64,000 nucleotides of DNA, taken from the NCBI RefSeq assembly GCF_027857615.1, contig NZ_JAQIFT010000010.1, positions 1-64,000 on the forward strand, in the 5' to 3' direction. Each line of letters opens with the position of its first letter. Positions within the stretch are counted from its first letter, which is position 1. A program made the translations under genes and the position numbers. Under the pieces are notes generated by a model, which saw only the letters and a list, made by a program, of their open reading frames with translations, searched no databases and was not told where the DNA came from. Positions 44,734-53,009 of the stretch are shown piece by piece. The stretch is from Holtiella tumoricola. GTDB lineage: Bacteria > Bacillota > Clostridia > Lachnospirales > Cellulosilyticaceae.

Positions 44734-47202
44734 TTATTTTGCTACAGGAATCTCTAAAAATGTCTCTGCTACATTCACTGTAAAGTGAGTTGTAGTAAGT
44801 GGTCTCATTGTATACTCAGCATCTGTAGAATATAAAATAAGCCCTAATTTATGCCCTGCCTTCACAGTATAATCCATAGGTTGCATATCTACTGTAAATG
44901 TATATTCTGTACCTGGTTTAATCGGATCTACACGATAAGGTGCCACACGGTTTTGCGCATCCATCCAACCACGTGAAATGACTTTAAATGTAGATGGCTC
45001 TGATTCCATTACAAAGTCTACTATATCATCTGACCCAGCATTACCACCATAGATAATGCCATTTGGTACAACTACTTCTGTGTCAATTGTAGGTCTATAT
45101 TCTGTTCCATAATCTACAAGCATTGCACTAATAATACCTGTTGGCTGATCAAGTGCTGCTTTAAGTGTTACATTAATTGTCCCACTTATTCTCATATCTT
45201 CCTTTAAAGGTTCTGTTACATAAGCTAGACGATCAGCTCTTGCCTCTTCTGGAGTACCTACTATAGTTTGTCTCCACGCTAATCCATCTTGAACTGCTCT
45301 ATCATATCCTGATATTGAAAGATTATCTACAAAGCTTTCCTTCTTCGATTTAGAAGAAGGATTAGTTGTTAATGCATGTATTTGACCTCCATTATTTAAA
45401 TAAAGTTTTAGAGTCTCACCTTTAACTGGCCAGTTATCAAATGTTTCAAATTCTAAATTTGTATTGTTTTGGATTGTTACAGGTGCAATGTCTTCCATTA
45501 CGTTGTTATCAATCTCATAAAGCCAGTAATCAAACCAACGATTCATCATATCATTAAAATCAATACCTGCTAAATTATTGATACTAATATGTTCACCTTG
45601 ATGTAATACCATTTTACGTGGTACATCATTTTCTTCTAAAGCTTTCCAAAGCATATCAAATTGTTTACTCTTTACATTCCAATCATTTAAACCATGTACA
45701 ATAAATACACTTGCTTTAATTTGGTCCGCGTTATTTAAATAATTTCTTTCATCCCAAAATACATTGTAATCACCTGTTACACGATCTTGTTCCATACGCA
45801 TTTGATCCATTGCACGTTCAAACACAGCTTTTACACTACTATAATCTTCTGGATCAAACATTCTACTCATACAATAAATAGCTAATAAGTCTGTATCATC
45901 ACCTTGCCATCCTTCACCAGCTAAGTTTAATCCATTTGTTCTGTAATAATCGTACCAACTACTAATCGCTGCTACTGGTACAATTGTTTTAAGTCCATCA
46001 ACACCTGTTGCAGCTATACCAATTGGTAAAGTTCCTCTATAAGAACGTCCTGACATTCCTACATTTCCTGTAGACCAATCCGCTTTTACTTCTATATTAT
46101 CTGTTTTATTTGTAAATGCACGTGCATCTCCATTTAACCAATTGATAATGGCTACACCTGCTGCTATTTCATCTGCTGATCCTGTATCTACAATCCCTTC
46201 AGAGCCAATACTTCCAAGCCCACCAGCTGAAACAACTGCATAACCACGTGCAAAGAAATAATCATACCATCCATCAAAATCAAACTTCTCAAGTTGTCCA
46301 TGTTCAGCTTGTCCTGCTATCTTGCGTGGTGCTGGAAGTTCTTTTTCTTCTGGTTTATAAGTTACATCTCCAAGAGTTGTTTCTGTTCTTTCACTTACTG
46401 TAAGGTCTTCATCTACGTTATGTAGATCATATAAATCGTCATTTGTTCCACGCTCATATGGACTAAGTTCAAATACAACTGGTACTTGCATCCCTTTTTC
46501 CGTTTCAGCAGGACGTTTAATCCAAACCTCAACTAAATCAAGTTTTCCATCAAAATCTGTATCTGTTTCTACTTCTACATATACTTTTTCATAAATCGCT
46601 TCATCGTGCTTAAAAATAGGTTGAGTTTTGCCATCAAAGACTAAAGCCTCTGGGATATCTTTATTGGTGTTATAATCACTCAAGAAACCATCTGCTAATA
46701 AAATCTCAAAGTATTCATGACCTTCTTTTGTTTTAGACTTAAGGCAATTATTTAATACTCTTGCTAAATCTTGATGTGTAAAGGATTTACTGTGAGTTGG
46801 CGCAAGACCTATAGCATCAGCAAAAGTAATCACTATCTCTTCATTAAAATCTACACCTTTCTCATAACCTAATAACTGAAGAAAAATTTCATAGAACTCT
46901 TTTTCAGATATTGGTTTAGAATGAGCTAAATGAGCCATTAACTCCTTATATTTGCCATCTAATGAGATACCTAGTTTCAATAAAATAGCATGTAAGTCAT
47001 TACCCGTTACTTTCTTTTGGGCAAATTGAGCTGTTAGTCCCTCTTTGTGTCCAACTATTAAGCCAATATTATTCATAGCCAACATATCCTCACTTATTGA
47101 TTGCTCAATACTGGATACATTTTGTCTTTCACTTGCATACACTACCGGAAAAGATGAAAAAGTAAGTGATGTTACAAGTGCTAATAATGCAAATTTTCTC
47201 AT
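44734..47202 (-). CDS. Secreted X-Pro dipeptidyl-peptidase (S15 family)
   Basis: 822 aa. Signal peptide 1-23 (cleavage near VYA-S). Residues about 40-180 form a helical region resembling degenerate SLH repeats (MNNIGLIVG ... KVTGNDLHAILLKL). The alpha/beta-hydrolase core has nucleophile Ser387 (GRSYRG), Asp507 (GLNDW) and His538 (GEHIS). The C-terminal jelly-roll domain is typical of X-Pro peptidases and cocaine-esterase relatives. It cleaves X-Pro dipeptides from N-termini. Lactococcal PepX is cytosolic, so export suggests extracellular peptide scavenging. AAGGAGA upstream of the ATG. Confidence 0.88.
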   Translation of the reverse strand: MRKFALLALVTSLTFSSFPVVYASERQNVSSIEQSISEDMLAMNNIGLIVGHKEGLTAQFAQKKVTGNDLHAILLKLGISLDGKYKELMAHLAHSKPISEKEFYEIFLQLLGYEKGVDFNEEIVITFADAIGLAPTHSKSFTHQDLARVLNNCLKSKTKEGHEYFEILLADGFLSDYNTNKDIPEALVFDGKTQPIFKHDEAIYEKVYVEVETDTDFDGKLDLVEVWIKRPAETEKGMQVPVVFELSPYERGTNDDLYDLHNVDEDLTVSERTETTLGDVTYKPEEKELPAPRKIAGQAEHGQLEKFDFDGWYDYFFARGYAVVSAGGLGSIGSEGIVDTGSADEIAAGVAIINWLNGDARAFTNKTDNIEVKADWSTGNVGMSGRSYRGTLPIGIAATGVDGLKTIVPVAAISSWYDYYRTNGLNLAGEGWQGDDTDLLAIYCMSRMFDPEDYSSVKAVFERAMDQMRMEQDRVTGDYNVFWDERNYLNNADQIKASVFIVHGLNDWNVKSKQFDMLWKALEENDVPRKMVLHQGEHISINNLAGIDFNDMMNRWFDYWLYEIDNNVMEDIAPVTIQNNTNLEFETFDNWPVKGETLKLYLNNGGQIHALTTNPSSKSKKESFVDNLSISGYDRAVQDGLAWRQTIVGTPEEARADRLAYVTEPLKEDMRISGTINVTLKAALDQPTGIISAMLVDYGTEYRPTIDTEVVVPNGIIYGGNAGSDDIVDFVMESEPSTFKVISRGWMDAQNRVAPYRVDPIKPGTEYTFTVDMQPMDYTVKAGHKLGLILYSTDAEYTMRPLTTTHFTVNVAETFLEIPVAK

Positions 47203-47309
47203 GATGTCTCCTTTATTTATGTTTATTTTTATATTTTAGTCTAAATAATTATATCATCTATTCTATTTATGTACACATTTTTTATAAACTTAAGTATATT
47301 TTTTTAAGT

Positions 47310-47353
47310 AAATATGCCGTTATAGATACTATTTCATCTATAACGGCATATTT
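47310..47353 (-). terminator. Terminator of the copper-amine-oxidase-N protein gene
   Basis: A perfect 18-bp stem (47310-47327 with 47336-47353), 13 bp past the stop. Confidence 0.88.
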
Positions 47354-47365
47354 GCTCCATTAATT

Positions 47366-48124
47366 TTATTTTTTTAATGTAAACACAAGTTTCTGATCCA
47401 TTACTACCCAATCAGCAAACATCGAAAAATACTCATACGGTACATAAACACTACCTTCTATAAACTTCGGTGCAACGCCTACACTAAACGGTGCAGACAT
47501 TCCTATTGCTTTTACACTATAGTAATTATACAAATCTGTTCCTATCTGCACTTTGGATTTTATCTCATCATTGTTAAGTGTAGCTGTATAAGTATCTGCA
47601 TCCCATGTTACTTCAAATCCCATTGCTTCCGCTACATCTCGCAAAGGTAGCATGACTTTCCCTCTATAATATTCTATTGATTTTACTTCTACTACTTTCT
47701 CATCTATTATAACTTGTTCTATTAATTTTTCTTTTAAAATTTTATAGACCTGCTCCATATTGATACCATTATTCTTTTTAGCTTTGTCTAGTATCTCTAC
47801 TTTCTCTTCTATGGGCATGTCTTCTAACCATATTTCCATTGGATATTGAGTCAAATCAATCAACCCTAATTCTTGTGCCTTTTGCATAGCAGACATTGCA
47901 TAGTGTGTATCCATTATAAGTGGTAATTCTCTACCTGTACCTGCTTCAATTAAAATAGTTATAAACTCTGCCCTTGAAATAGGTACTTCTATATTTATTA
48001 AATCTGTTGATACTGGTTGGCTTACAGGAACATTAATAGGTTGAATAATTTCCGCTGCCCATACTGGCATAGCCAATGCCCCTATACATATTGTTAATAC
48101 AGCCAATAGACTTTTCTTCTTCAT
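47366..48124 (-). CDS. Secreted protein with copper-amine-oxidase N-terminal-like domain
   Basis: 252 aa from the ATG at 48124 (GGAGAGG upstream); an in-frame ATG at 48151 lacks a ribosome site. A signal peptide (about 1-25, ending PVWAAE) is followed by a helical SLH-like stretch (ISRAEFITILIEAGTG ... AQELGLIDL). The C-terminal module with VMLPLRDVAEAMGFEVTWDADTYTATL is the Cu_amine_oxidN1 fold, common in clostridial envelope proteins and thought to bind cell-wall glycans rather than catalyse. Immediately upstream of the X-Pro peptidase on the same strand. Confidence 0.8.
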   Translation of the reverse strand: MKKKSLLAVLTICIGALAMPVWAAEIIQPINVPVSQPVSTDLINIEVPISRAEFITILIEAGTGRELPLIMDTHYAMSAMQKAQELGLIDLTQYPMEIWLEDMPIEEKVEILDKAKKNNGINMEQVYKILKEKLIEQVIIDEKVVEVKSIEYYRGKVMLPLRDVAEAMGFEVTWDADTYTATLNNDEIKSKVQIGTDLYNYYSVKAIGMSAPFSVGVAPKFIEGSVYVPYEYFSMFADWVVMDQKLVFTLKK

Positions 48125-48278
48125 ATCTAGTCCTCTCCAATTCCCATTCATTTTATCACTTTAGACGTATACTTCCCTAAAAAAGTTCTCTATTTTAATT
48201 CATACAACAAGGTAGGTATTACTACCTCTATTATACTTATTTCAAAAATGTCATATGTTCAGGAGTAACGATTAAATT

Positions 48279-49103
48279 TTACCTTTCTTGAATCTGTATA
48301 GAGGCTTTGATCATATAATCATTTTTCTCTTTTGCAGCTACTGCATCTACCAGCACATCCTCATAGGCATTACCAATAATACATAAATTATGTGCCTTAA
48401 TGTACTTCATTATCTTATCATACAATAAGGGTGTCTTATCATAATACCCTCTTATATATCCTACTACATACAACCCTTTAGGTTTAATCTCTAATTTCTC
48501 ATTTCTCTGATGTCTATCTGTCTTAGTATAGTAATAGTCATATTTATAATAATTACTCTGCTCCAATTTTTCCTTTGTAAGCATTGCCCCTACAGGATAT
48601 CCTATAGCTAGTTCATTTGCATAGCAATAATCTAGATGAGCCATGTAATTTTCCATATCGTAAGGTTCTTTTGTCCCATCTAATGGATTACTTAAGATAA
48701 GGCTTTCTTCTTCTTGCTCTTGTATTATTATTTGCTCTGTATAATGAAAGCTATCATGTAATGTTTTTATTTTATTCCCTATCATTTGTTTAGTACGCTG
48801 CAATTTTTTTATTTCTTCAGTAATTTTATTAGTTTCAAATTCAAATACTTCAAGAACACTTGTAATATTCCTTGTATCTATAAGTCCCTTTATTTCTTTA
48901 AGAGGCATGCCTATATCTCTAAGCGCAAGTATGAAATCAAATACTTCTAATTGATATTCTGAATAGTATCTATACCCATTATCCAGAATCTTATCTGGTT
49001 TAAATAAGCCTATCTCATCATAATGAAAAAGTGTTTTCTTATTAACTCTACATAACCTTGCAAACTCACCTGTAGAAAAATACTTTATTTTATTATCATT
49101 CAT
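48279..49103 (-). CDS. MerR-family multidrug-efflux regulator (BmrR-like)
   Basis: 274 aa. N-terminal MerR winged helix (FSTGEFARLCRVNKKTLFHYDEIGLFKP, about 9-36), dimerisation coiled coil (about 80-115), then a GyrI-like effector-binding domain of about 150 residues, as in BmrR. Such regulators bind cationic drugs and twist a promoter with an over-long spacer. It is divergent from a MATE pump, and the shared 79-bp intergenic region contains a 19-bp-spacer promoter with a dyad. AAGGAGAT upstream of the ATG. Confidence 0.92.
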   Translation of the reverse strand: MNDNKIKYFSTGEFARLCRVNKKTLFHYDEIGLFKPDKILDNGYRYYSEYQLEVFDFILALRDIGMPLKEIKGLIDTRNITSVLEVFEFETNKITEEIKKLQRTKQMIGNKIKTLHDSFHYTEQIIIQEQEEESLILSNPLDGTKEPYDMENYMAHLDYCYANELAIGYPVGAMLTKEKLEQSNYYKYDYYYTKTDRHQRNEKLEIKPKGLYVVGYIRGYYDKTPLLYDKIMKYIKAHNLCIIGNAYEDVLVDAVAAKEKNDYMIKASIQIQER

Positions 49104-49117
49104 ATTAAATCTCCTTA

Positions 49118-49148
49118 TTGACTATCCAGTAACAGGATACCTTATTAT
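49118..49148 (+). promoter_or_regulatory. MerR-type promoter of the MATE pump
   Basis: TTGACT (49118-49123), a 19-bp spacer, TATTAT (49143-49148). The dyad TATCC-N7-GGATA (49123-49139) is centred in the spacer, the expected operator layout for the neighbouring MerR protein. Confidence 0.8.
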
Positions 49149-49182
49149 ACATTACAGACATTATTATTCCAAGGAGGATTGT

Positions 49183-50547
49183 ATGCAGAATGCGTTACAA
49201 AACAAAGTTTCTTTTCTATCACTTATAAAATATACCTTCCCCACTGTAGTCATGATGGTATTCTTCTCTCTATATACCATTATAGATGGTATGTTTATTT
49301 CCAGCTTTGTAGGAGCCAATGCCTTATCTGCTACCAACATTGTCTTTCCTGTTATTAGTATTTTAATCGGGATTGGCATTATGTTTGCTACTGGTGGGAG
49401 CGCTATCGTTGCTAAATATATGGGAGAGGGCAAGGATACTGAAGCTAAAGAGAGCTTCTCTTTGATTACTCTAAGCACCTTAGTTTGTGGTGGTATTGTA
49501 GCCATCATTGCTCTTTTCTTTATTAAAGACATCATCTACGCTTTAGGTACAACTGATTTACTCTATCAATATGGGCATAATTACTTATTTACAATGCTCG
49601 TTTTTACACCATTTATCTTATTAAAAGTGTATTTCGACTACTTCTTAGTAACGGCTGGAGCACCTAAGCTCGGCCTTATTAGTTCTATTAGTGGTGGTAT
49701 TGTTAATATTGTTTTAGACTATATATTTATTGTATCTTTTAATCTAGGTGTTACAGGTGCAGCACTCGCTACTTGTATTGGTTATGTACTACCTTCTATC
49801 ATCGCCATTATCTATTTTACAAAAAAGACAAATACCCTCTATTTTGTAAAGCCAAAGTTTAATTTTAATGTTATCAAAGATAGTTGTATTAATGGATCTT
49901 CTGAAATGGTTACTCAACTTTCTTCAGCCGTCACAACTTTCCTTTACAATGTTACAATGCTTAAATTTTTAGGTGAAGATGGCATTGCTGCAATTACAAT
50001 TATTTTATATATTCAATTCTTACTAAATGCAGCATACCTAGGCTTTACTTCTGGCGCCTCACCTCGTATTAGCTTTAATTACGGAAGCCAAAACAAAGAA
50101 CAAGTTCAGAAACTAATTAAATATAGTTATATCATTATATTCATTTTCTCTATTAGCTCTTTTGTCATAGCCCGTGGCTTATCAGAAGCACTTATTGCCA
50201 CTTTTACAGCTAAAGGAACGAGCTTATTTGATATTACTTTAAATGGTTTTATTATCTTCTCAATAGGATTCTTAGTTAGTGGATTAAACATCTTTACCTG
50301 TGGTATGTTCACCGCTTTTTCTAACGGAAAAGTTTCTGCCCTGCTTTCACTGCTTAGAACTTTTATATTATTTACATTGGGCATTGTAGTTTTACCGTTC
50401 CTATTCCACATTAATGGTGTATGGCTTGTTGTACCCTTTGCTGAATTTTCAACTTTAATATTCTCTATAGTATTCTTATATAAATACCGTAATCAATATA
50501 TGTATGATAATCTCTTTTCTAACAAAGAAGCTTTAGATATACTATAA
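49183..50547 (+). CDS. MATE-family multidrug efflux transporter
   Basis: 454 aa with about 12 transmembrane helices. The two MatE halves start near FLSLIKYTFPTVVMMVFFSLYTIIDGMFIS and, in the second half, near NGSSEMVTQLSSAVTTFLYN. It resembles the DinF/NorM-like clostridial branch that exports cationic drugs using Na+ or H+ gradients. Divergent from its likely regulator. AAGGAGG upstream of the ATG. A long hairpin follows. Confidence 0.92.
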   Translation: MQNALQNKVSFLSLIKYTFPTVVMMVFFSLYTIIDGMFISSFVGANALSATNIVFPVISILIGIGIMFATGGSAIVAKYMGEGKDTEAKESFSLITLSTLVCGGIVAIIALFFIKDIIYALGTTDLLYQYGHNYLFTMLVFTPFILLKVYFDYFLVTAGAPKLGLISSISGGIVNIVLDYIFIVSFNLGVTGAALATCIGYVLPSIIAIIYFTKKTNTLYFVKPKFNFNVIKDSCINGSSEMVTQLSSAVTTFLYNVTMLKFLGEDGIAAITIILYIQFLLNAAYLGFTSGASPRISFNYGSQNKEQVQKLIKYSYIIIFIFSISSFVIARGLSEALIATFTAKGTSLFDITLNGFIIFSIGFLVSGLNIFTCGMFTAFSNGKVSALLSLLRTFILFTLGIVVLPFLFHINGVWLVVPFAEFSTLIFSIVFLYKYRNQYMYDNLFSNKEALDIL

Positions 50548-50595
50548 TTTTTATTATCTTACCAAATATAAATTAAGTGATTTAATTTAAATACT

Positions 50596-50653
50596 TTATA
50601 AAAAATAGAGGTTAAGCTACTCAACTGAGTAGCTTAACCTCTATTTTTTATAA
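50596..50653. terminator. Bidirectional terminator, MATE gene / tRNA-Gln
   Basis: A perfect 28-bp stem (50596-50623 with 50626-50653), the longest in the window. It serves the MATE gene (plus) and tRNA-Gln(CTG) (minus). Confidence 0.92.
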
Positions 50654-50725
50654 CTGGGCTGGAAGGATTCGAACCTTCGGATGCAGGAGTCAGAATCCTG
50701 TGCCTTACCGCTTGGCGACAACCCA
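50654..50725 (-). tRNA. tRNA-Gln(CTG)
   Basis: Minus-strand cloverleaf: acceptor TGGGTTG/CAGCCCA, anticodon loop TTCTGAC giving CTG, discriminator G. It has its own promoter (50744-50772), while the upstream cluster ends at its own terminator. Confidence 0.96.
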
Positions 50726-50743
50726 TTATGTTTGACTTTTATA

Positions 50744-50772
50744 ATTTTATCATAAATTTTCTAAAAACTCAA
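50744..50772 (-). promoter_or_regulatory. Promoter of tRNA-Gln(CTG)
   Basis: Minus strand: TTGAGT (50767-50772), 17 bp, TAAAAT (50744-50749), about 19 bp before the mature tRNA. Confidence 0.65.
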
Positions 50773-50789
50773 GAGAGCAAAAAAAAATC

Positions 50790-50805
50790 GACTACCTTAG
50801 TAGTC
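50790..50805 (-). terminator. Terminator of the nine-tRNA cluster
   Basis: Stem GACTAC / GTAGTC, loop of 4, followed on the minus strand by GATTTTTTTT, 14 bp beyond tRNA-Gln(TTG). Confidence 0.75.
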
Positions 50806-50818
50806 TTTTTTCTTCATA

Positions 50819-50890
50819 CAGGGCTAGGAGGATTCGAACCTCCGAATGCAGGAATCAAAATCCTGTGCCTTACCGCTTGGCGATAACCCT
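50819..50890 (-). tRNA. tRNA-Gln(TTG), copy 2
   Basis: Minus-strand cloverleaf: acceptor AGGGTTA/TAGCCCT, anticodon loop TTTTGAT giving TTG, discriminator G. Identical to the copy at 51268-51339. Confidence 0.97.
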
Positions 50891-50896
50891 ATATAG

Positions 50897-50970
<74 letters not shown>

Positions 50971-50974
50971 ATAA

Positions 50975-51045
50975 AGCGGGTGATGGGAATCGAACCCACG
51001 TGGCCAGCTTGGAAGGCTGGAGTTCTACCATTGAACTACACCCGC
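50975..51045 (-). tRNA. tRNA-Gly(TCC), copy 2
   Basis: Minus strand: acceptor GCGGGTG/CACCCGC, anticodon loop CTTCCAA giving TCC. Identical to the copy at 51512-51582. Confidence 0.97.
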
Positions 51046-51082
51046 ATAAATTGCTTCATGTATAATATTAAATTTTAAAAGA

Positions 51083-51163
51083 TGCGGGTGAAGGGAGTCG
51101 AACCCCCACGCCAATGGCGCTAGATCCTAAGTCTAGTGCGTCTGCCAATTCCGCCACACCCGC
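51083..51163 (-). tRNA. tRNA-Leu(TAG)
   Basis: Minus strand: acceptor GCGGGTG/CACCCGC, class II variable arm (GCGCCATTGGCGT), anticodon loop CTTAGGA giving TAG, discriminator A. Confidence 0.97.
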
Positions 51164-51166
51164 ATA

Positions 51167-51239
51167 TGAGCCACCGGAGGCTCGAACTCCGGACCACTTG
51201 ATTAAAAGTCAAGTGCTCTACCAACTGAGCTAGTGACCC
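51167..51239 (-). tRNA. tRNA-Lys(TTT)
   Basis: Minus strand: acceptor GGGTCAC/GTGGCTC, anticodon loop CTTTTAA giving TTT, discriminator A. Only 3 bp separate it from tRNA-Leu. Confidence 0.96.
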
Positions 51240-51267
51240 AAATTTAATTGTTTGTCCTACTGGACAG

Positions 51268-51339
51268 CAGGGCTAGGAGGATTCGAACCTCCGAATGCAG
51301 GAATCAAAATCCTGTGCCTTACCGCTTGGCGATAACCCT
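51268..51339 (-). tRNA. tRNA-Gln(TTG), copy 1
   Basis: Same sequence as the copy at 50819-50890: acceptor AGGGTTA/TAGCCCT, anticodon TTG. Confidence 0.97.
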
Positions 51340-51355
51340 ATATGTAAAAACTAAG

Positions 51356-51430
<75 letters not shown>

Positions 51431-51433
51431 ATA

Positions 51434-51507
<74 letters not shown>

Positions 51508-51511
51508 AAAG

Positions 51512-51582
51512 AGCGGGTGATGGGAATCGAACCCACGTGGCCAGCTTGGAAGGCTGGAGTTCTACCATTGAACTACACCCGC
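51512..51582 (-). tRNA. tRNA-Gly(TCC), copy 1
   Basis: Acceptor GCGGGTG/CACCCGC, anticodon TCC. First gene of the cluster, about 45 bp after the promoter -10. Confidence 0.97.
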
Positions 51583-51605
51583 GTAAAACTTTTAGTTTTT
51601 ACACC

Positions 51606-51621
51606 GTCGGCCTCAACCGAC
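51606..51621 (-). other. Leader hairpin of the tRNA cluster
   Basis: GTCGG-TTGAGG-CCGAC on the minus strand, between the promoter and the first tRNA; probably a 5' leader structure near the transcription start. Confidence 0.4.
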
Positions 51622-51628
51622 AAAATGT

Positions 51629-51657
51629 ATTATACATAAATAAACACTCTACGTCAA
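51629..51657 (-). promoter_or_regulatory. Strong promoter of the tRNA cluster
   Basis: Minus strand: TTGACG (51652-51657), 17 bp, consensus TATAAT (51629-51634). It lies 18 bp past the stop of the YfcE-type gene, with no terminator between, so read-through is also possible. Confidence 0.8.
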
Positions 51658-51675
51658 CACCTTTTTTATTTTTTC

Positions 51676-52194
51676 TTAAAATCTTCTAGAAACCCTTGAT
51701 TCATCAAGCATTTGTAAGAGTGCAATATCCATAATACGACTATTTTTAATCTCAATCATAGCAAAAGATGGTACTGTGCTATCTTTTGGTAAAGTCATAC
51801 TTCCTGGATTTAAAAGGGTAATGCCATTTTTTGTTTCTTTGTGGGCAATATGCGTATGACCAAAAATAGCAATCTTTGCATCATAAGCCTCTGCATCAAT
51901 CCATAATTCCTCATAATCATGCTTTGCATGTTGCTGATGACCATGAGTAATCATAATCGGTACATCATCAATGTGCACCAAAATAGTATTTTCTATACCA
52001 TAAGAAGAAAAGTCGCAATTCCCTGGCACTTTATAGACCGTTAATTCTGGATATATCATTTCAAGACGTCTAGCATCATCTATACAGTCTCCACAATGTA
52101 TAATGTGTGTAAGATCATGTGATAAATACATTTCTATTAAACTTTCCACATGGCCTGTACGAGCATGTGTATCACTTATAACAAGTATCTTCAT
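51676..52194 (-). CDS. YfcE/MJ0936-type metallophosphoesterase
   Basis: 172 aa from the ATG at 52194 (AGGTGA 5 bp upstream, inside the end of rdgB). All calcineurin-like metal motifs are present: ISDTHA, HCGDC, GNCD, THGHQ and GHTHIAH. It resembles the YfcE/YsnB phosphodiesterases, which hydrolyse phosphodiesters in vitro; the natural substrate is not established. It starts 1 bp after rdgB ends, so co-transcription and coupling are likely, as in Bacillus (rdgB-ysnB). Confidence 0.9.
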   Translation of the reverse strand: MKILVISDTHARTGHVESLIEMYLSHDLTHIIHCGDCIDDARRLEMIYPELTVYKVPGNCDFSSYGIENTILVHIDDVPIMITHGHQQHAKHDYEELWIDAEAYDAKIAIFGHTHIAHKETKNGITLLNPGSMTLPKDSTVPSFAMIEIKNSRIMDIALLQMLDESRVSRRF

Positions 52195-52195
52195 A

Positions 52196-52795
52196 TTATT
52201 CACCTAAATATTCCATTAGTTTTACCTTCATAGCTTCTAAAGCTTTTGCACGGTGACTAATTTTATTTTTTTCTTCAGCTGAAAGCTCTGCTGTGCTCTT
52301 TTTAAAATCATTAATAAAGAAAATAGGATCATATCCAAAACCATTTTTGCCTTTTGCTTCATGTCCAATATGCCCTTCTATTGTAGCAAGTGTTACCATT
52401 GTAGGGATATTCTTCCCTGCTGCTGCAATAGCGCATACGAATCTTGCTGTTCGCTCTTCATCCTGTATATCTTTAATACGATCCAGTATAATCTGATTTT
52501 TAACTTCATAAGGTGTATCCTTCCCTAAATAGCGTGCTGAATATACACCTGGCTCTTTGTTTAAACAGTCAATCTCAAGACCTGAATCGTCTGCTAAAAT
52601 AATAGCATCTGTATAAGCAGTTAAAGCTTCTGCCTTAATCACCGCATTCTCTTCAAATGTTGTGCCATTCTCTTCAATATCTATATCAATCCCTGCTTCT
52701 CCCATAGTTAATACTTCTACAGGAAGCCCCTCTAAGATTTTCTTGATTTCTTTTACTTTTCCTTGATTTTGTGTAGCAAATATAATTTTTTTCAT
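52196..52795 (-). CDS. rdgB: XTP/dITP diphosphatase (RdgB/HAM1)
   Basis: 199 aa. It hydrolyses non-canonical purine triphosphates (XTP, dITP) to monophosphates, protecting DNA and RNA. Family motifs: ATQNQGKVKEIKKIL, ILADDSGLEID (metal-binding Asp), GVYSARYLG, and GFGYDPIFFI with SHRAKAL at the C-terminus. GAGGG upstream of the ATG. Promoter at 52856-52884. Confidence 0.96.
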   Translation of the reverse strand: MKKIIFATQNQGKVKEIKKILEGLPVEVLTMGEAGIDIDIEENGTTFEENAVIKAEALTAYTDAIILADDSGLEIDCLNKEPGVYSARYLGKDTPYEVKNQIILDRIKDIQDEERTARFVCAIAAAGKNIPTMVTLATIEGHIGHEAKGKNGFGYDPIFFINDFKKSTAELSAEEKNKISHRAKALEAMKVKLMEYLGE

Positions 52796-52855
52796 TAGTT
52801 TACCCTCGTTAATCTATTTTTATATTGTTATAAACAAATTTCTTAAATATATTCT

Positions 52856-52884
52856 ATTGTAAAGCTAAATAATCTATTTGTGAA
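52856..52884 (-). promoter_or_regulatory. Promoter of rdgB-yfcE
   Basis: Minus strand: TTCACA (52879-52884), 17 bp, TACAAT (52856-52861), about 60 bp before the rdgB ATG. Confidence 0.55.
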
Positions 52885-52968
52885 GTCTAGGTTCCGATTC
52901 AATCAGCTAAATTATAGTCCCTTTCAACCTCTCCATTCTATAAATTAAATATTCTTTGACACACAAAA

Positions 52969-53001
52969 AAGGAGTCATTACACTTCGTGTAACAACTCCT
53001 T
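52969..53001 (-). terminator. Terminator of the amidase gene
   Basis: Two-part stem (AAGGAGT/ACTCCTT and TTACAC/GTGTAA with a 2-nt internal loop), followed on the minus strand by TTTTTT. Confidence 0.8.
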
Positions 53002-53009
53002 CCAATTTC

